64,000 bases of DNA, taken from positions 1 to 64,000 of the forward strand of contig NZ_CDBN01000039.1 of NCBI RefSeq assembly GCF_000820085.1. Reading direction: 5' to 3'. Origin of the DNA: Aeromonas sanarellii. Lineage in GTDB: Bacteria > Pseudomonadota > Gammaproteobacteria > Enterobacterales > Aeromonadaceae. The position numbers and the translations under genes were made by a program. Positions 23,421-31,918 of the stretch are shown here, piece after piece. Positions within the stretch are counted from its first letter, which is position 1. Every line of letters starts with the position of its first letter. A model generated the notes under the pieces. That model searched no databases. It saw nothing but the letters and a program-made list of their open reading frames with translations, and had not been told where the DNA came from.

Positions 23421-25148
23421 CTATGAAGAGGGCTTGCGCTCCAGGGTCGCGGCAACGGATCTCGCCGCCGAGCCGGTGAGCAAGGGCTCACCCGGATAAA
23501 GCACCAGGGCCTCGGCCCGCAGGCGATCGGCCTCCTCATGCCTCCCCAGGGCATTGAGGGCGATCACCATGTTGGCGTAAATATTGGCCCTGGGGGTATG
23601 GCGCACGAACCCCTGTCCCCAGTCGAGATAGGCCTCCAGCTCCCCCTTGTTGTTGCTCTGCAGGCCCACCATCAGCCGCACCGCGTTCACGTCAAACTCC
23701 ACCCGGGTCAGCCAGGCCATGGGATTGACGATGTCGAGCAGAAGCGCCGGCTGCTTGTAACCGCCCCGCTCATACTTGGTCACCACCCAGGCGGTGTGCA
23801 GGGCCGTCAGCATAAAGGGCACGACTATGAGGGGAATGGCGATGGCCGCGAAGCGCAGCAAGAGCCAGGGGCGACAGACATGCTCCCGCCAGTTGGCGTG
23901 GCCGGCCAGCCCCTCCTCCTCCACTTCCGCATCCACCACATGGATGAGCAGCAGCAGCGCCCACCACAGGGCAATGGCGTGGTAGAAGGGATATTCGGTC
24001 TGGGTATGCAACAGGATGGGCGTGACCAGGGCCAGCAAGGCCGCCCCCCTGACGATGCCAGCACGACCCAGCCGCCACAGCAGGGCGCCCCCCATCAGCA
24101 CCATGCCGAGCATGGGGGCCAGCCCCCCCTCCACCGCCCAGTAGAGAAACTCGTTGTGGGGGTGATCCAGGTTGTATTCGATCTGCACCATGGCGGGGTT
24201 CAGCGCCTTGTCGGCCATGTAGTGCTGCAGAAAAACGGACTCGAAGCTGCCGTAGCCCCAACCGCTCCAGGGCGCCTCGGCGATGAGCCTGGCAGCATAG
24301 GGCCAGTAGACCGAGCGCATGCCGCCGGACTGGTACATCTCGAGCCCCCGCTTTGCCCCCGCCATCCCGTACTGGGAGGCCAGCCCGAGCGCCACACCCA
24401 GGGCCACCAGACCCAGCATCCGGCCCAGCAACCGCTCGCGGTGCAACCGGGGCACGAGCAGCAGCAGGGCCAGCACCCCGCCGAGTTGCCCCACCCTGGA
24501 TTGCACCACCACCAGCAGCAGGGACGTTGCCAGGATCACCCCATAGCGCAGCCCCCTGAGCCAGGGGTGCCCATGGCCCCGCAGCTCCAGCCAGATGGCC
24601 AGCGACAAGCCGGTCGCCATGAAGCTCGCCATCACGTTGGGTTGCTGGAAGATGCCGTAGGGGCGGTTGACCTTGGTGTCATAGCCCAGCCAGTTGCCCG
24701 GCACCAGCAGGTAGTACTGCACCAGGCCGAGCAGCGCCTCTATGGCGACGGCACCCAGCAGCAGATAGAGCAGCCGGTCGCGTGCGCCGCGATCCAGTCG
24801 CCACTGGTAGAGGCTGGCGAGGAACAGCAGGCCGGCAAACAGCCCCAGCAGCCGGGGAATGGCGTAATCCTTGAGCTCGAAGCCGGGATAGGCCATGGGC
24901 AGCAACAGCAGCAAGCCGCCAAGCCACAGGACCGTCAGCAGCGGCGAAACCATCAGCCGCTGGTTGAGGGTGACCTGCCACAGCCCCAGGGCCATCACCA
25001 GGCTCGCGAAGATCCAGCCCCAGGCGTTGAACGGCAGGTAGAGCCCGGCCCCGCCGGGGTTGTGCATAAAGAAATGCATGCCCAGCAGCCAGTACAAGAC
25101 CGACGTTCCCCAAAAAACCATATGAACTACACTGCACTCTCTTCTCAT
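23421..25148 (-). CDS. pglL: PglL/Wzy_C-family oligosaccharyltransferase or O-antigen ligase
   Basis: This 575-residue inner-membrane protein has about twelve hydrophobic segments and a large periplasmic loop holding the Wzy_C signature, including LDHPHNEFLYWAVEGG (about residues 327-342), whose HNE motif is typical of PglL-type O-oligosaccharyltransferases. The last 130 residues after the final membrane segment form a soluble domain with a repeat-like ANMVIALNALGRHEEADRLR helix pair (Wzy_C_2-like). PglL enzymes move lipid-linked glycans to Ser/Thr of pilins and other periplasmic proteins; WaaL ligases move them to lipid A-core and are usually shorter. The size and C-terminal domain favour PglL. 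GAGG precedes the ATG at 25148. Confidence 0.8.
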   Translation of the reverse strand: MRRECSVVHMVFWGTSVLYWLLGMHFFMHNPGGAGLYLPFNAWGWIFASLVMALGLWQVTLNQRLMVSPLLTVLWLGGLLLLLPMAYPGFELKDYAIPRLLGLFAGLLFLASLYQWRLDRGARDRLLYLLLGAVAIEALLGLVQYYLLVPGNWLGYDTKVNRPYGIFQQPNVMASFMATGLSLAIWLELRGHGHPWLRGLRYGVILATSLLLVVVQSRVGQLGGVLALLLLVPRLHRERLLGRMLGLVALGVALGLASQYGMAGAKRGLEMYQSGGMRSVYWPYAARLIAEAPWSGWGYGSFESVFLQHYMADKALNPAMVQIEYNLDHPHNEFLYWAVEGGLAPMLGMVLMGGALLWRLGRAGIVRGAALLALVTPILLHTQTEYPFYHAIALWWALLLLIHVVDAEVEEEGLAGHANWREHVCRPWLLLRFAAIAIPLIVVPFMLTALHTAWVVTKYERGGYKQPALLLDIVNPMAWLTRVEFDVNAVRLMVGLQSNNKGELEAYLDWGQGFVRHTPRANIYANMVIALNALGRHEEADRLRAEALVLYPGEPLLTGSAARSVAATLERKPSS

Positions 25149-25166
25149 TTATGCCTCATCATGCAT

Positions 25167-25202
25167 AAAAAAAGCCGTGACAGTGAAAACACTATCACGG
25201 CT
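25167..25202 (-). terminator. terminator of the gfc/capsule operon
   Basis: The arms AGCCGTGACAGTG (25173-25185) and CACTATCACGGCT (25190-25202) pair with one mismatch around AAAA, and seven T follow on the minus strand. It lies 34 bases after the gfcD stop and separates the capsule export genes from the pglL-type gene. Confidence 0.88.
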
Positions 25203-25235
25203 CATCACACTAGCGAATCAATACCGAGAAGAGTC

Positions 25236-27320
25236 TTACAGCGGCAGGCGTTCGGTCATGTCATACAAGGTATGGCTACGGCTGAGCATCTGCCCCCCAT
25301 CTCTTGTCAGAGGAACCCATCCAATTGTTCCCTTGGATGTTGTGGGGCGAATCAACATCAAATCAAAGGGAATCGTGATGTAGATGCCTTTGGTAAAACT
25401 GCCTTCCCCATACTCTTCGGCCGACACATCCGTCAAGGTTGCATATGCTCCCATCACAATCCCGGAGTCAAAGCGCTTGGAGAAATCAAACGTGGCCCCC
25501 AGGTCACCAGCCAGATAGCGCCCGACAGCTACCTTGGCAGTGACATTGTCCATGAAAGGCAACTGCCAATAGCCAGTCAGGTGACCCGTAGCAACGTCGT
25601 AGTCAGCCATCTTCAGGGTGTTGTTCCAATCACGCTGCTTGACCCAGTTGGTATCCAGACCCAGAGCCCATGACTGACCGAAAGGACGATAAAGCACCTC
25701 TCCCCCGACACCGGCGTACATCATTTCCAGATATCCGCCGTATGCTTGGCCGTACCACTCCTGACCAAATTGCTCCATATGCGTTAACTGGAGGTTGTTC
25801 AGCAGTATATTGGAAGAGTCGACATACTCTCTCACCCAGGTGCGAACTCTCGGTAACGCATCTGTATCGGCAGGCGGTGTTTTGTAATTAAATTTGTCGT
25901 AGTTATTCGCGATATTGAAGAACAACGTACCCTGTAACCAATCCTTATCGGTAAGACGCAACTCACTGTTGGCATTAATACCTATCTGGTACATATAAAA
26001 TGATTCAGGGCCACCAAAAGATTGCGTCAGGGTAGGGTCAAATGAATAAGAGAACCACTCTGGTTCAGATTGGTAGCGAATCGTTCCCTGAACAGGATCT
26101 GGTACTTTTTGATGATCTACTGCCACCGTCTCCTGCCCAAGAACCTGGGGCTGGTTAGCCTTTCGCACAGAGTCGAGATCGATCACAGTCTCTTGCAACT
26201 GGAAATCACGCTGGCGCTCAATGATTCTCAACTCTTCGACAGTCTCAGGTAGATGATTAATCGCAACCAAGGCCGTACGATCGATTGCTTCTTGCTGGTC
26301 TCTGTATTTGTGCTGTTGGCCCAGCAAGGTTACCTTGGACTGGTCACTATAAAGTGAAGCCGCACTCCAACCAGCATTGTTTTCAAATTGTCCCGCCATA
26401 GCAGGCCAATCAACTTCAGAGGCATCAGACGGAGCCTTACCTGCAGTGTAAACAGGACGGGGTTCATCTAAATGATTCTGCCGCAGATCATTAAAATTGG
26501 TACGAAGAGTCACGCCCCACATCAGAGTATTTCCCCTCTGATAACTAAGATGGGTGTCCATGTAGTCAAACAGACGATAAACAGCACCTATATTGATAGG
26601 GGACGAATGGTCTATTTTCCCAGCAAATTCATTACTATAATCATTGCCATCATATTCCAGCTTCAGGCGAAGTGGCTGCCAAGGTGTCTGGTATTCAACA
26701 CCACCAAATAATGCAGCATTACCATGAAACATATTCCCGGTTTCAAATCTACCACCGCCGCTGGAATAACTATTATCGCGGGAACACCAATCATCTTTCC
26801 ACTCGCAAAAAGGATTGGTGATATTCCCGCTCTCTCCCATATTCCCCCAGCCCATGCCAAGGGTGAAATCAAACGGGCCAACACGCTTGCTGCCGACAAT
26901 ATACTCACTATCAAACAGCCCCGTTCCCATCAGGTCACGGAAACCCAAAGAGATATTCGGGATCCAGGTAGACTCCTCCAGCAACCTGATTTTGACATCC
27001 ATTCCTTTGTCTTTGTAAGTCTGGTCGCCACTGAAATCGGGATTCGCGCTATAAAGGCGAGTTCTTACGTCTGTATAACGCAGAGTGGCTTCAAGCCAGT
27101 CGAACGGCTGCACTGACATGGACCAGCGACGATACTGATCATCATCAACATAATTGGCACTGAATTCACCCGTCTTGGCCATCCTGGCGGTTGGCATTTG
27201 CAGCAGGCCAACTCCGCCAAAGTCACTTTGTGATGGCCCCAACGGCTCAAAAATGTCGGCATCGGCGTGGGTTGCAAAGGATACCAGCAGGGCAATCAGT
27301 GAGAGTCTTGGGTAGGTCAT
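25236..27320 (-). CDS. gfcD: GfcD/YjbH-family capsule outer-membrane protein
   Basis: This 694-residue protein has a signal peptide (MTYPRLSLIALLVSFATHADA) and a beta-rich body with many short amphipathic strands and aromatic girdle residues, as expected for an outer-membrane barrel. It matches YjbH/GfcD (YmcA) of the group 4 capsule and yjbEFGH operons of E. coli, with the characteristic start FGGVGLLQMPTARMAKTGEFS. The family is thought to assist polysaccharide passage or assembly at the outer membrane; the mechanism is not firmly known. Its ATG overlaps the gfcC stop (ATGA), and a strong terminator follows, so it is the last gene of the capsule operon. Confidence 0.9.
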   Translation of the reverse strand: MTYPRLSLIALLVSFATHADADIFEPLGPSQSDFGGVGLLQMPTARMAKTGEFSANYVDDDQYRRWSMSVQPFDWLEATLRYTDVRTRLYSANPDFSGDQTYKDKGMDVKIRLLEESTWIPNISLGFRDLMGTGLFDSEYIVGSKRVGPFDFTLGMGWGNMGESGNITNPFCEWKDDWCSRDNSYSSGGGRFETGNMFHGNAALFGGVEYQTPWQPLRLKLEYDGNDYSNEFAGKIDHSSPINIGAVYRLFDYMDTHLSYQRGNTLMWGVTLRTNFNDLRQNHLDEPRPVYTAGKAPSDASEVDWPAMAGQFENNAGWSAASLYSDQSKVTLLGQQHKYRDQQEAIDRTALVAINHLPETVEELRIIERQRDFQLQETVIDLDSVRKANQPQVLGQETVAVDHQKVPDPVQGTIRYQSEPEWFSYSFDPTLTQSFGGPESFYMYQIGINANSELRLTDKDWLQGTLFFNIANNYDKFNYKTPPADTDALPRVRTWVREYVDSSNILLNNLQLTHMEQFGQEWYGQAYGGYLEMMYAGVGGEVLYRPFGQSWALGLDTNWVKQRDWNNTLKMADYDVATGHLTGYWQLPFMDNVTAKVAVGRYLAGDLGATFDFSKRFDSGIVMGAYATLTDVSAEEYGEGSFTKGIYITIPFDLMLIRPTTSKGTIGWVPLTRDGGQMLSRSHTLYDMTERLPL

Positions 27321-28072
27321 TTGGGCATCCGATTCGCTAACAACGTCAACATGCGTGTATTCAAGTCTTGATACTGCTCAGGCAGCACACTCGGCGTAAA
27401 ACCGACAAACAAGGTCGCTCCTGGCATGGCTTCGACATGGCGTTCATTCCAGATGGCAACGGGGATCCACTCAGATTTGCCACTGGGTGAGATCAAATAA
27501 GCACCGGTGTCATCACTGCCAGACAAGAAATTAAGTCTCTTCCAATATTCACGCAGGCCCGCAGCAGGTAAAACGGGGACTTCGCCGGGGTGACCAATCA
27601 AGCCAGCCAGATAAATTTGCGAACGGCGAGGGGCAAGATACAGCTGATAATCCCCCTGCAATACGGGGTTGACACCTGAAGGTACCAGGCTGATATCCGG
27701 GTCGACAGGCAATTCGAAACGCCCCGTCAAATGCAACTGCTGTAGCTGTTGATGCAACTGTAAAGCGGAATGGGCGAGCTCAGCTTCATCATGCTGTTGC
27801 CAGTACGTTGCCAGCAAGGTGAGATCCTTCAGCACGGCTTGCTGTTGATACTCAATGTCCTTTTGGCGCGCAGGGGTGGAAATATGCGCGACAGGCCAAT
27901 AATTCTCGTACTGGGAGACTGCCGAGTTTAACAATACGTCACTCAACAGCATGGACTGGGGATGGGTCATTGTTGTTTTCGGTTGACCTTGCCACCAAAT
28001 AGACACGGACACATCCGCCATAACGGGGGCAAATCCCAAGGTAGCGAGCAATAAGCTATATATTATTTTCAT
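27317..28072 (-). CDS. gfcC: GfcC/YjbG-family periplasmic capsule protein
   Basis: This 251-residue protein has a signal peptide (MKIIYSLLLATLGFAPVMA) and matches GfcC (YmcB), a periplasmic protein with two beta-grasp domains resembling those of Wza. The VPSGVNPVLQGDYQLYLAPR and IYLAGLIGHPGEVPV segments are the first and second grasp-like units. GfcC is required for group 4 capsule in E. coli and probably works beside the Wza channel. It overlaps gfcB and gfcD by four bases each (ATGA), so the three genes are translationally coupled. Confidence 0.9.
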   Translation of the reverse strand: MKIIYSLLLATLGFAPVMADVSVSIWWQGQPKTTMTHPQSMLLSDVLLNSAVSQYENYWPVAHISTPARQKDIEYQQQAVLKDLTLLATYWQQHDEAELAHSALQLHQQLQQLHLTGRFELPVDPDISLVPSGVNPVLQGDYQLYLAPRRSQIYLAGLIGHPGEVPVLPAAGLREYWKRLNFLSGSDDTGAYLISPSGKSEWIPVAIWNERHVEAMPGATLFVGFTPSVLPEQYQDLNTRMLTLLANRMPK

Positions 28073-28755
28073 GATGAGTAGGGCTTAAGGAATGTCATTT
28101 CGATCATTGGCAAAGAAGGACCTAATTGCTGCTGGAATTTACGAACTTGACCTGTCTGCTCATCGATCCAGAAATGATTCAGCCATCGATCTTCATTCGG
28201 GGCGGTAACGACGTGCTCTTCAACAATCGCCGTTTTATAGGGGCGGTCCATAATATTCAGAACCTCATTACCCGTCTGCGTGTAATGCATGCTCAAGGGA
28301 TAACCACTGGTGTATTTTTTCGACCACTCAGCGACGCTATACCACACCATCGATGGCGTCTTGTCTAACCGGGAGGTCTTCAGCGGATCCTTCTCCAAAC
28401 TCCCCAGATAGCGCAAATCATTTGGCAAACCCACTGTTTTAATCAAGCGCCCATGTTGGGTCACAAACATCACACCATCGGCACTCATCCATGACATGCG
28501 CGGACCATTGACATAGGCCAGCACAACCAAGGCCTGGGGTAGATCCCCCACCTTGATATAGGCACTCGCATAGGGCAAGGCTCTCAATTCAGATGCTGTC
28601 AGTACGATGTCATCAGGCTTTTTAAATACATAGCCCAAGGTTTCTATTGTCTGATGCGTTGAGGTACTGCATCCAGCCAATAAAATCGCGGCTGATAATG
28701 CCAATAACCTGAGGGGGGGGAATAAATACTGTGCCACGCGCAATAAACCATCCAT
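28069..28755 (-). CDS. gfcB: GfcB/YjbF-family lipoprotein
   Basis: This 228-residue protein carries a lipobox LLAGC with Cys29 as the lipidated residue, so it is probably anchored in the outer membrane. The rest matches YjbF/GfcB (DUF2886), for example ASELRALPYASAYIKVGD, then LAYVNGPRMSWMSADG and HFWIDEQTGQVRKF. It is a required but uncharacterised part of group 4 capsule secretion. The gene lies 53 bases after gfcA across an intrinsic terminator, so its expression depends on read-through. It overlaps gfcC by four bases. Confidence 0.88.
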   Translation of the reverse strand: MDGLLRVAQYLFPPLRLLALSAAILLAGCSTSTHQTIETLGYVFKKPDDIVLTASELRALPYASAYIKVGDLPQALVVLAYVNGPRMSWMSADGVMFVTQHGRLIKTVGLPNDLRYLGSLEKDPLKTSRLDKTPSMVWYSVAEWSKKYTSGYPLSMHYTQTGNEVLNIMDRPYKTAIVEEHVVTAPNEDRWLNHFWIDEQTGQVRKFQQQLGPSLPMIEMTFLKPYSS

Positions 28756-28769
28756 GAGGGACTAAGAGG

Positions 28770-28803
28770 AAAAACAAGGCTGCTCAAACTGAGCAGCCTT
28801 GTT
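28770..28803 (-). terminator. intergenic terminator/attenuator between gfcA and gfcB
   Basis: Fourteen-base perfect arms (28773-28786 and 28790-28803) enclose a three-base loop, with TTTTT at the end of the stem on the minus strand. It lies 5 bases after the gfcA stop and inside the operon, so it should make an abundant short gfcA mRNA with partial read-through into gfcBCD. Confidence 0.88.
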
Positions 28804-28808
28804 GAATG

Positions 28809-29039
28809 TTATCGGGTTGACGTGGTAGTGCTGGTGTTATTGTTGCGGTTATTGGATTCAGATACTGCAACGACAGCCACAAATGCAGCAGCAGCACCAA
28901 TGGCGATAGTCGTACCAGCCACACCCGCAGCAGCACCGGCCGCGCCAGAACCAGCAGCAACGCCAGCAACTTCTTCTGCAGCCATGCTATTAGCGGAGAC
29001 AGCCAGCAGCGCGGCCAAAACAAACGCAGTCTTCTTCAT
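28809..29039 (-). CDS. gfcA: GfcA/YjbE-family small secreted protein
   Basis: This 76-residue protein has a 21-residue signal peptide (ending SANSMA-AEE), then an Ala/Gly-rich hydrophobic segment (AAGSGAAGAAAGVAG and on) and a polar tail of Asn, Ser and Thr (NNNTSTTTSTR). The same pattern of signal, Gly/Ala segment and Thr-rich tail is found in E. coli YjbE and GfcA, the first genes of their operons. The function is unknown; it may be a small envelope protein. AAGGAAG precedes the start. A candidate promoter lies upstream and a strong terminator directly after the stop. Confidence 0.82.
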   Translation of the reverse strand: MKKTAFVLAALLAVSANSMAAEEVAGVAAGSGAAGAAAGVAGTTIAIGAAAAFVAVVAVSESNNRNNNTSTTTSTR

Positions 29040-29101
29040 ATTATCTTCCTTTTTGTTGACACAGCTAAAACTAACACTGAGACGCTGAGTACTCCCAGCG
29101 T

Positions 29102-29130
29102 TATCTAGTATTACTCAAAAGAGGCATCAA
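29102..29130 (-). promoter_or_regulatory. candidate gfcA promoter
   Basis: On the minus strand TTGATG (29130-29125) and TAGATA (29107-29102) are 17 bp apart, which predicts a start near 29095 and a leader of about 55 bases. The leader begins with a small hairpin (ACGCTG...CAGCGT, 29082-29101). It lies in the 153-base gap after wzc. Confidence 0.45.
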
Positions 29131-29192
29131 TTGAACCCTCAATTTTGCCCCTTAGAATATAACCGATCCCTTATCTATTCTCTCAGACTGGA

Positions 29193-31370
29193 TCAGGCTT
29201 TCGTTTTATCACCATAGCTATATTGATAATATCCGTAATTACCGTAATAACTGCTGGCTTTCTTTTCTACCGCGTTGAGCAGAATACCCTTGATCACCAC
29301 GCCATTCTGTTCGAAGCGGCGAATCGCCACCTCCACCTCTTTGACTGCCGTCTTGGCAAAACGCGCCACCAGCAAGGAAGCACCTACATGCTGACCGACG
29401 ATGGCCGCATCCGTGACTGCCAGGATCGGCGGGGAGTCGACGATGACGAAGTCATAATGCTCACTGGCCCAATCCAGCAAAGCCTTGAAACGAGGATGCA
29501 TCAGCAGTTCAGATGGGTTGGGCGGTACAGCGCCACGACAGACAAAATCAAGCCCGTCAAACCCCGTTTTGCTGATCACCTGCATCATCTCGGTCTGGCC
29601 TGCCAGATAAGCGCTCAGGCCGGCCCCCATCTCTTGCCCCATGACTTTCTGCATATAGCCTTTGCGCAAGTCAGCATCGATGACCAGCACCTTTTTCCCC
29701 CCCATGGCCAAGGTGGCGGCAAAGTTGGTAGACACAAAGGTCTTGCCCAGGCCAGGGCCAGGGCCAGAGATCATCACTATGTTGTTTTTTGCCTCCATCA
29801 TGGCGAAATGGAGGCTGGTACGCAGGCTGCGCAGCGATTCCATCGCCAGATCGGCTGGATTGCGGGCGGCCAGCAAGGCTTCGTTGAGCGGCATCGCCTG
29901 ACGACGTTTCTTCTTTTGTTGCTGCTCGATCTTGGCCTGATCCCCTGAATAAGGAATGGTTGCATAAACAGACAGCCCCATCTCTTCCAACTGCTCGGGG
30001 CTCTCTACACCGCGATGGAACGCGGCACGCACCAGGATGACACCCACCGACAGCATGCCACCCAGCAGGGTGGCCAGTACCACGATCAGCGGCTTCTTCG
30101 GTTTGACGGCACGGGTTTCGACAGCAGCATCGTCGATGATCCGCACATTCCCGATGGTGCCCGCCTTCATGATATTGAGTTCCTGTTGCTTGTTGAGCAA
30201 CTGGACGAAGATCTCCTGACCCACTTGCACATCACGGGTCAGACGCAAGATGTCCTGCTGGGTTTTCGGCAAGCGCTTGATCGACTTGTTGATGTTGTTC
30301 TTGGTGTTGATCAGGGTTTGTCGCTTTTCCATCAGCGCAATATAGGCAGGATGCTGACGGGTATAGAGCTGCTGCAATTCAGCTTCACGGAAGGTCAACT
30401 CATTGAGCTGCTTCTCGAGACCCACCATGGTATCCAGTGCGGCCTTGGCCTCCAGCGACAAGTCGACCGACTCGTTCTGTTGACGATATGTATTGAGCAG
30501 TTCTTCCGAACGGTTCAGATCATCTTTGACCTGGGGCAGATGGGTCTGCAGGAAATCCAGACTTTTCTGGGCCTCTTCGGTCTTGCGCACCACGTTCTGC
30601 TGCAGATAGTTTTGGCTGATGCTATCGAGCACGGCGCGAATGCGCCCCTTGTCTTCCCCTTCCAGAGCAAGGGAAATGATCCCGGTATTCTTGCCCTTCT
30701 CGCTGACCTGAAGATCACGCTGCAACTCGCCGATCACATCCAGCAGTGGCTGCTTGACCAGAGTAAATACCTGACCATCCTGCGCAGCCACATCGGCCAC
30801 GAGCAGGGTGATATCCTCTTTTGTCAAGAGCTTACCTACCTGCCCTTCCAGTACCCGGCCTTCAACCTCCAGGGTAAAACGGCTATCCCCGATAAAAGCC
30901 AATGTCATTGGTGTGTCGATCAACTCGGGAGCCACCTCAAACCGGCTCACCGCCACCTTGGGATAGGGCTGGCCCATCATGCGTGACAAACCACGGCCGA
31001 CCAGTGGGAAGAAATCGGGAGTCACCAAGGTGTCAAGATGAAGCTCTTGCACAGTACGCCCCAGCACCATACGGGAGGTCAAGAGCTCTATCTCAGCGGC
31101 GGCATCAGCCTGTTCGCCGCCCAGCACATCAGCCATATCGCCGAGCAGGGCGGTACCGCTGGCCTTTTTCTCCACTTGCAGCAGTGCGTTTGCCTTGAAG
31201 ATCGGCGTTGCCAGCAAGGCATAGGTGACCCCTATCACCATAAAGAGGCCGGTGATGGTCACAATCCACCAACGGCCATCGATCAGGTAACCCAGCAGGC
31301 GCCCCAGATCGATTTCATCGTTCTCCACCACGGCACTGTTTTGCCGGGACGAAACAGAAGAAGTCGTCAT
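29193..31370 (-). CDS. wzc: Wzc/Etk polysaccharide co-polymerase and tyrosine autokinase
   Basis: This 725-residue inner-membrane protein controls capsule polymerisation and export. The N-terminal Wzz-like domain has two membrane segments (about residues 32-52 and 428-450) flanking a periplasmic coiled-coil region. The cytoplasmic BY-kinase domain has Walker A GPGPGLGKT (about 540), Walker A' VLVIDADLRKG (about 565) and Walker B FVIVDSPP (about 640). The C-terminal tail SSYYGNYGYYQYSYGDKTKA carries seven tyrosines, the autophosphorylation cluster that Wzb dephosphorylates. It follows wza and wzb in the usual order. Confidence 0.96.
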   Translation of the reverse strand: MTTSSVSSRQNSAVVENDEIDLGRLLGYLIDGRWWIVTITGLFMVIGVTYALLATPIFKANALLQVEKKASGTALLGDMADVLGGEQADAAAEIELLTSRMVLGRTVQELHLDTLVTPDFFPLVGRGLSRMMGQPYPKVAVSRFEVAPELIDTPMTLAFIGDSRFTLEVEGRVLEGQVGKLLTKEDITLLVADVAAQDGQVFTLVKQPLLDVIGELQRDLQVSEKGKNTGIISLALEGEDKGRIRAVLDSISQNYLQQNVVRKTEEAQKSLDFLQTHLPQVKDDLNRSEELLNTYRQQNESVDLSLEAKAALDTMVGLEKQLNELTFREAELQQLYTRQHPAYIALMEKRQTLINTKNNINKSIKRLPKTQQDILRLTRDVQVGQEIFVQLLNKQQELNIMKAGTIGNVRIIDDAAVETRAVKPKKPLIVVLATLLGGMLSVGVILVRAAFHRGVESPEQLEEMGLSVYATIPYSGDQAKIEQQQKKKRRQAMPLNEALLAARNPADLAMESLRSLRTSLHFAMMEAKNNIVMISGPGPGLGKTFVSTNFAATLAMGGKKVLVIDADLRKGYMQKVMGQEMGAGLSAYLAGQTEMMQVISKTGFDGLDFVCRGAVPPNPSELLMHPRFKALLDWASEHYDFVIVDSPPILAVTDAAIVGQHVGASLLVARFAKTAVKEVEVAIRRFEQNGVVIKGILLNAVEKKASSYYGNYGYYQYSYGDKTKA

Positions 31371-31425
31371 TACACAGAATCCATTTTTATTGTCAGATAA
31401 ACCTGAACACAGGCTGCGAGTGTTG

Positions 31426-31854
31426 TTACAGTTTTTTCACCCAGCCATCGGCACTACGCGCCAACAACTGGTAGACGTGTTCATAAGCTTCCCGGCTGAG
31501 ACGATAGGGATCAGGCACCTCGCACTCACCCAGCCAGTGGCCAAACAGCATGGTCTTGCCGCGAGCGCCAGGATCAATACCGGTCACGGCGGAAATATGC
31601 CCTTTCTCCATGACAAGGATGAGATCGGCCTCCTGGCACAACGCGCGGGTAAGCTGGCGTGCAACATGCCCCTCCAGGGAAAGTCCATGTTGCTGGGCCA
31701 CCTCGGTAGCAACCTGATCGGCTGGCTTGTCAACCAGGGCACTCACCCCGGCCGAGGTGATCTGGCGACCAGACAAACGCTCACGCAGCAGACGCTCACC
31801 TGTCGGGGAGCGGCAAATATTGCCCACGCACACTACTAGAATCTTCTCAAACAT
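31426..31854 (-). CDS. wzb: Wzb/Etp low-molecular-weight protein tyrosine phosphatase
   Basis: This 142-residue cytoplasmic phosphatase removes phosphate from the Wzc tyrosine tail. The catalytic loop is CVGNICRS with Cys9 as nucleophile and Arg15 for phosphate binding (CX5R), and the general acid lies in EVPDPYRLS (about residue 114). The ATG at 31854 gives the family-typical N-terminus MFEKILVVC; an in-frame start at 31899 would only add an unrelated basic tail. It lies between wza and wzc with gaps of about 60 bases. Confidence 0.95.
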   Translation of the reverse strand: MFEKILVVCVGNICRSPTGERLLRERLSGRQITSAGVSALVDKPADQVATEVAQQHGLSLEGHVARQLTRALCQEADLILVMEKGHISAVTGIDPGARGKTMLFGHWLGECEVPDPYRLSREAYEHVYQLLARSADGWVKKL

Positions 31855-31918
31855 ATCGCTGTTACTCTTTCCCTTCTCCCGGCGCGAGAGAGATGCCACG
31901 CCGACACCACATCGAGAC

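Noticed and set aside
24200-24700. Plus-strand Gln/His-rich open frame across the pglL region
   Set aside because: It is the mirror reading of a GC-rich membrane-protein gene; many other long frames opposite GC-rich genes were dismissed for the same reason.
23421-25148. WaaL O-antigen ligase
   Set aside because: The 575-residue length, the HNE motif and the large soluble C-terminal domain fit PglL better, but WaaL is not excluded.
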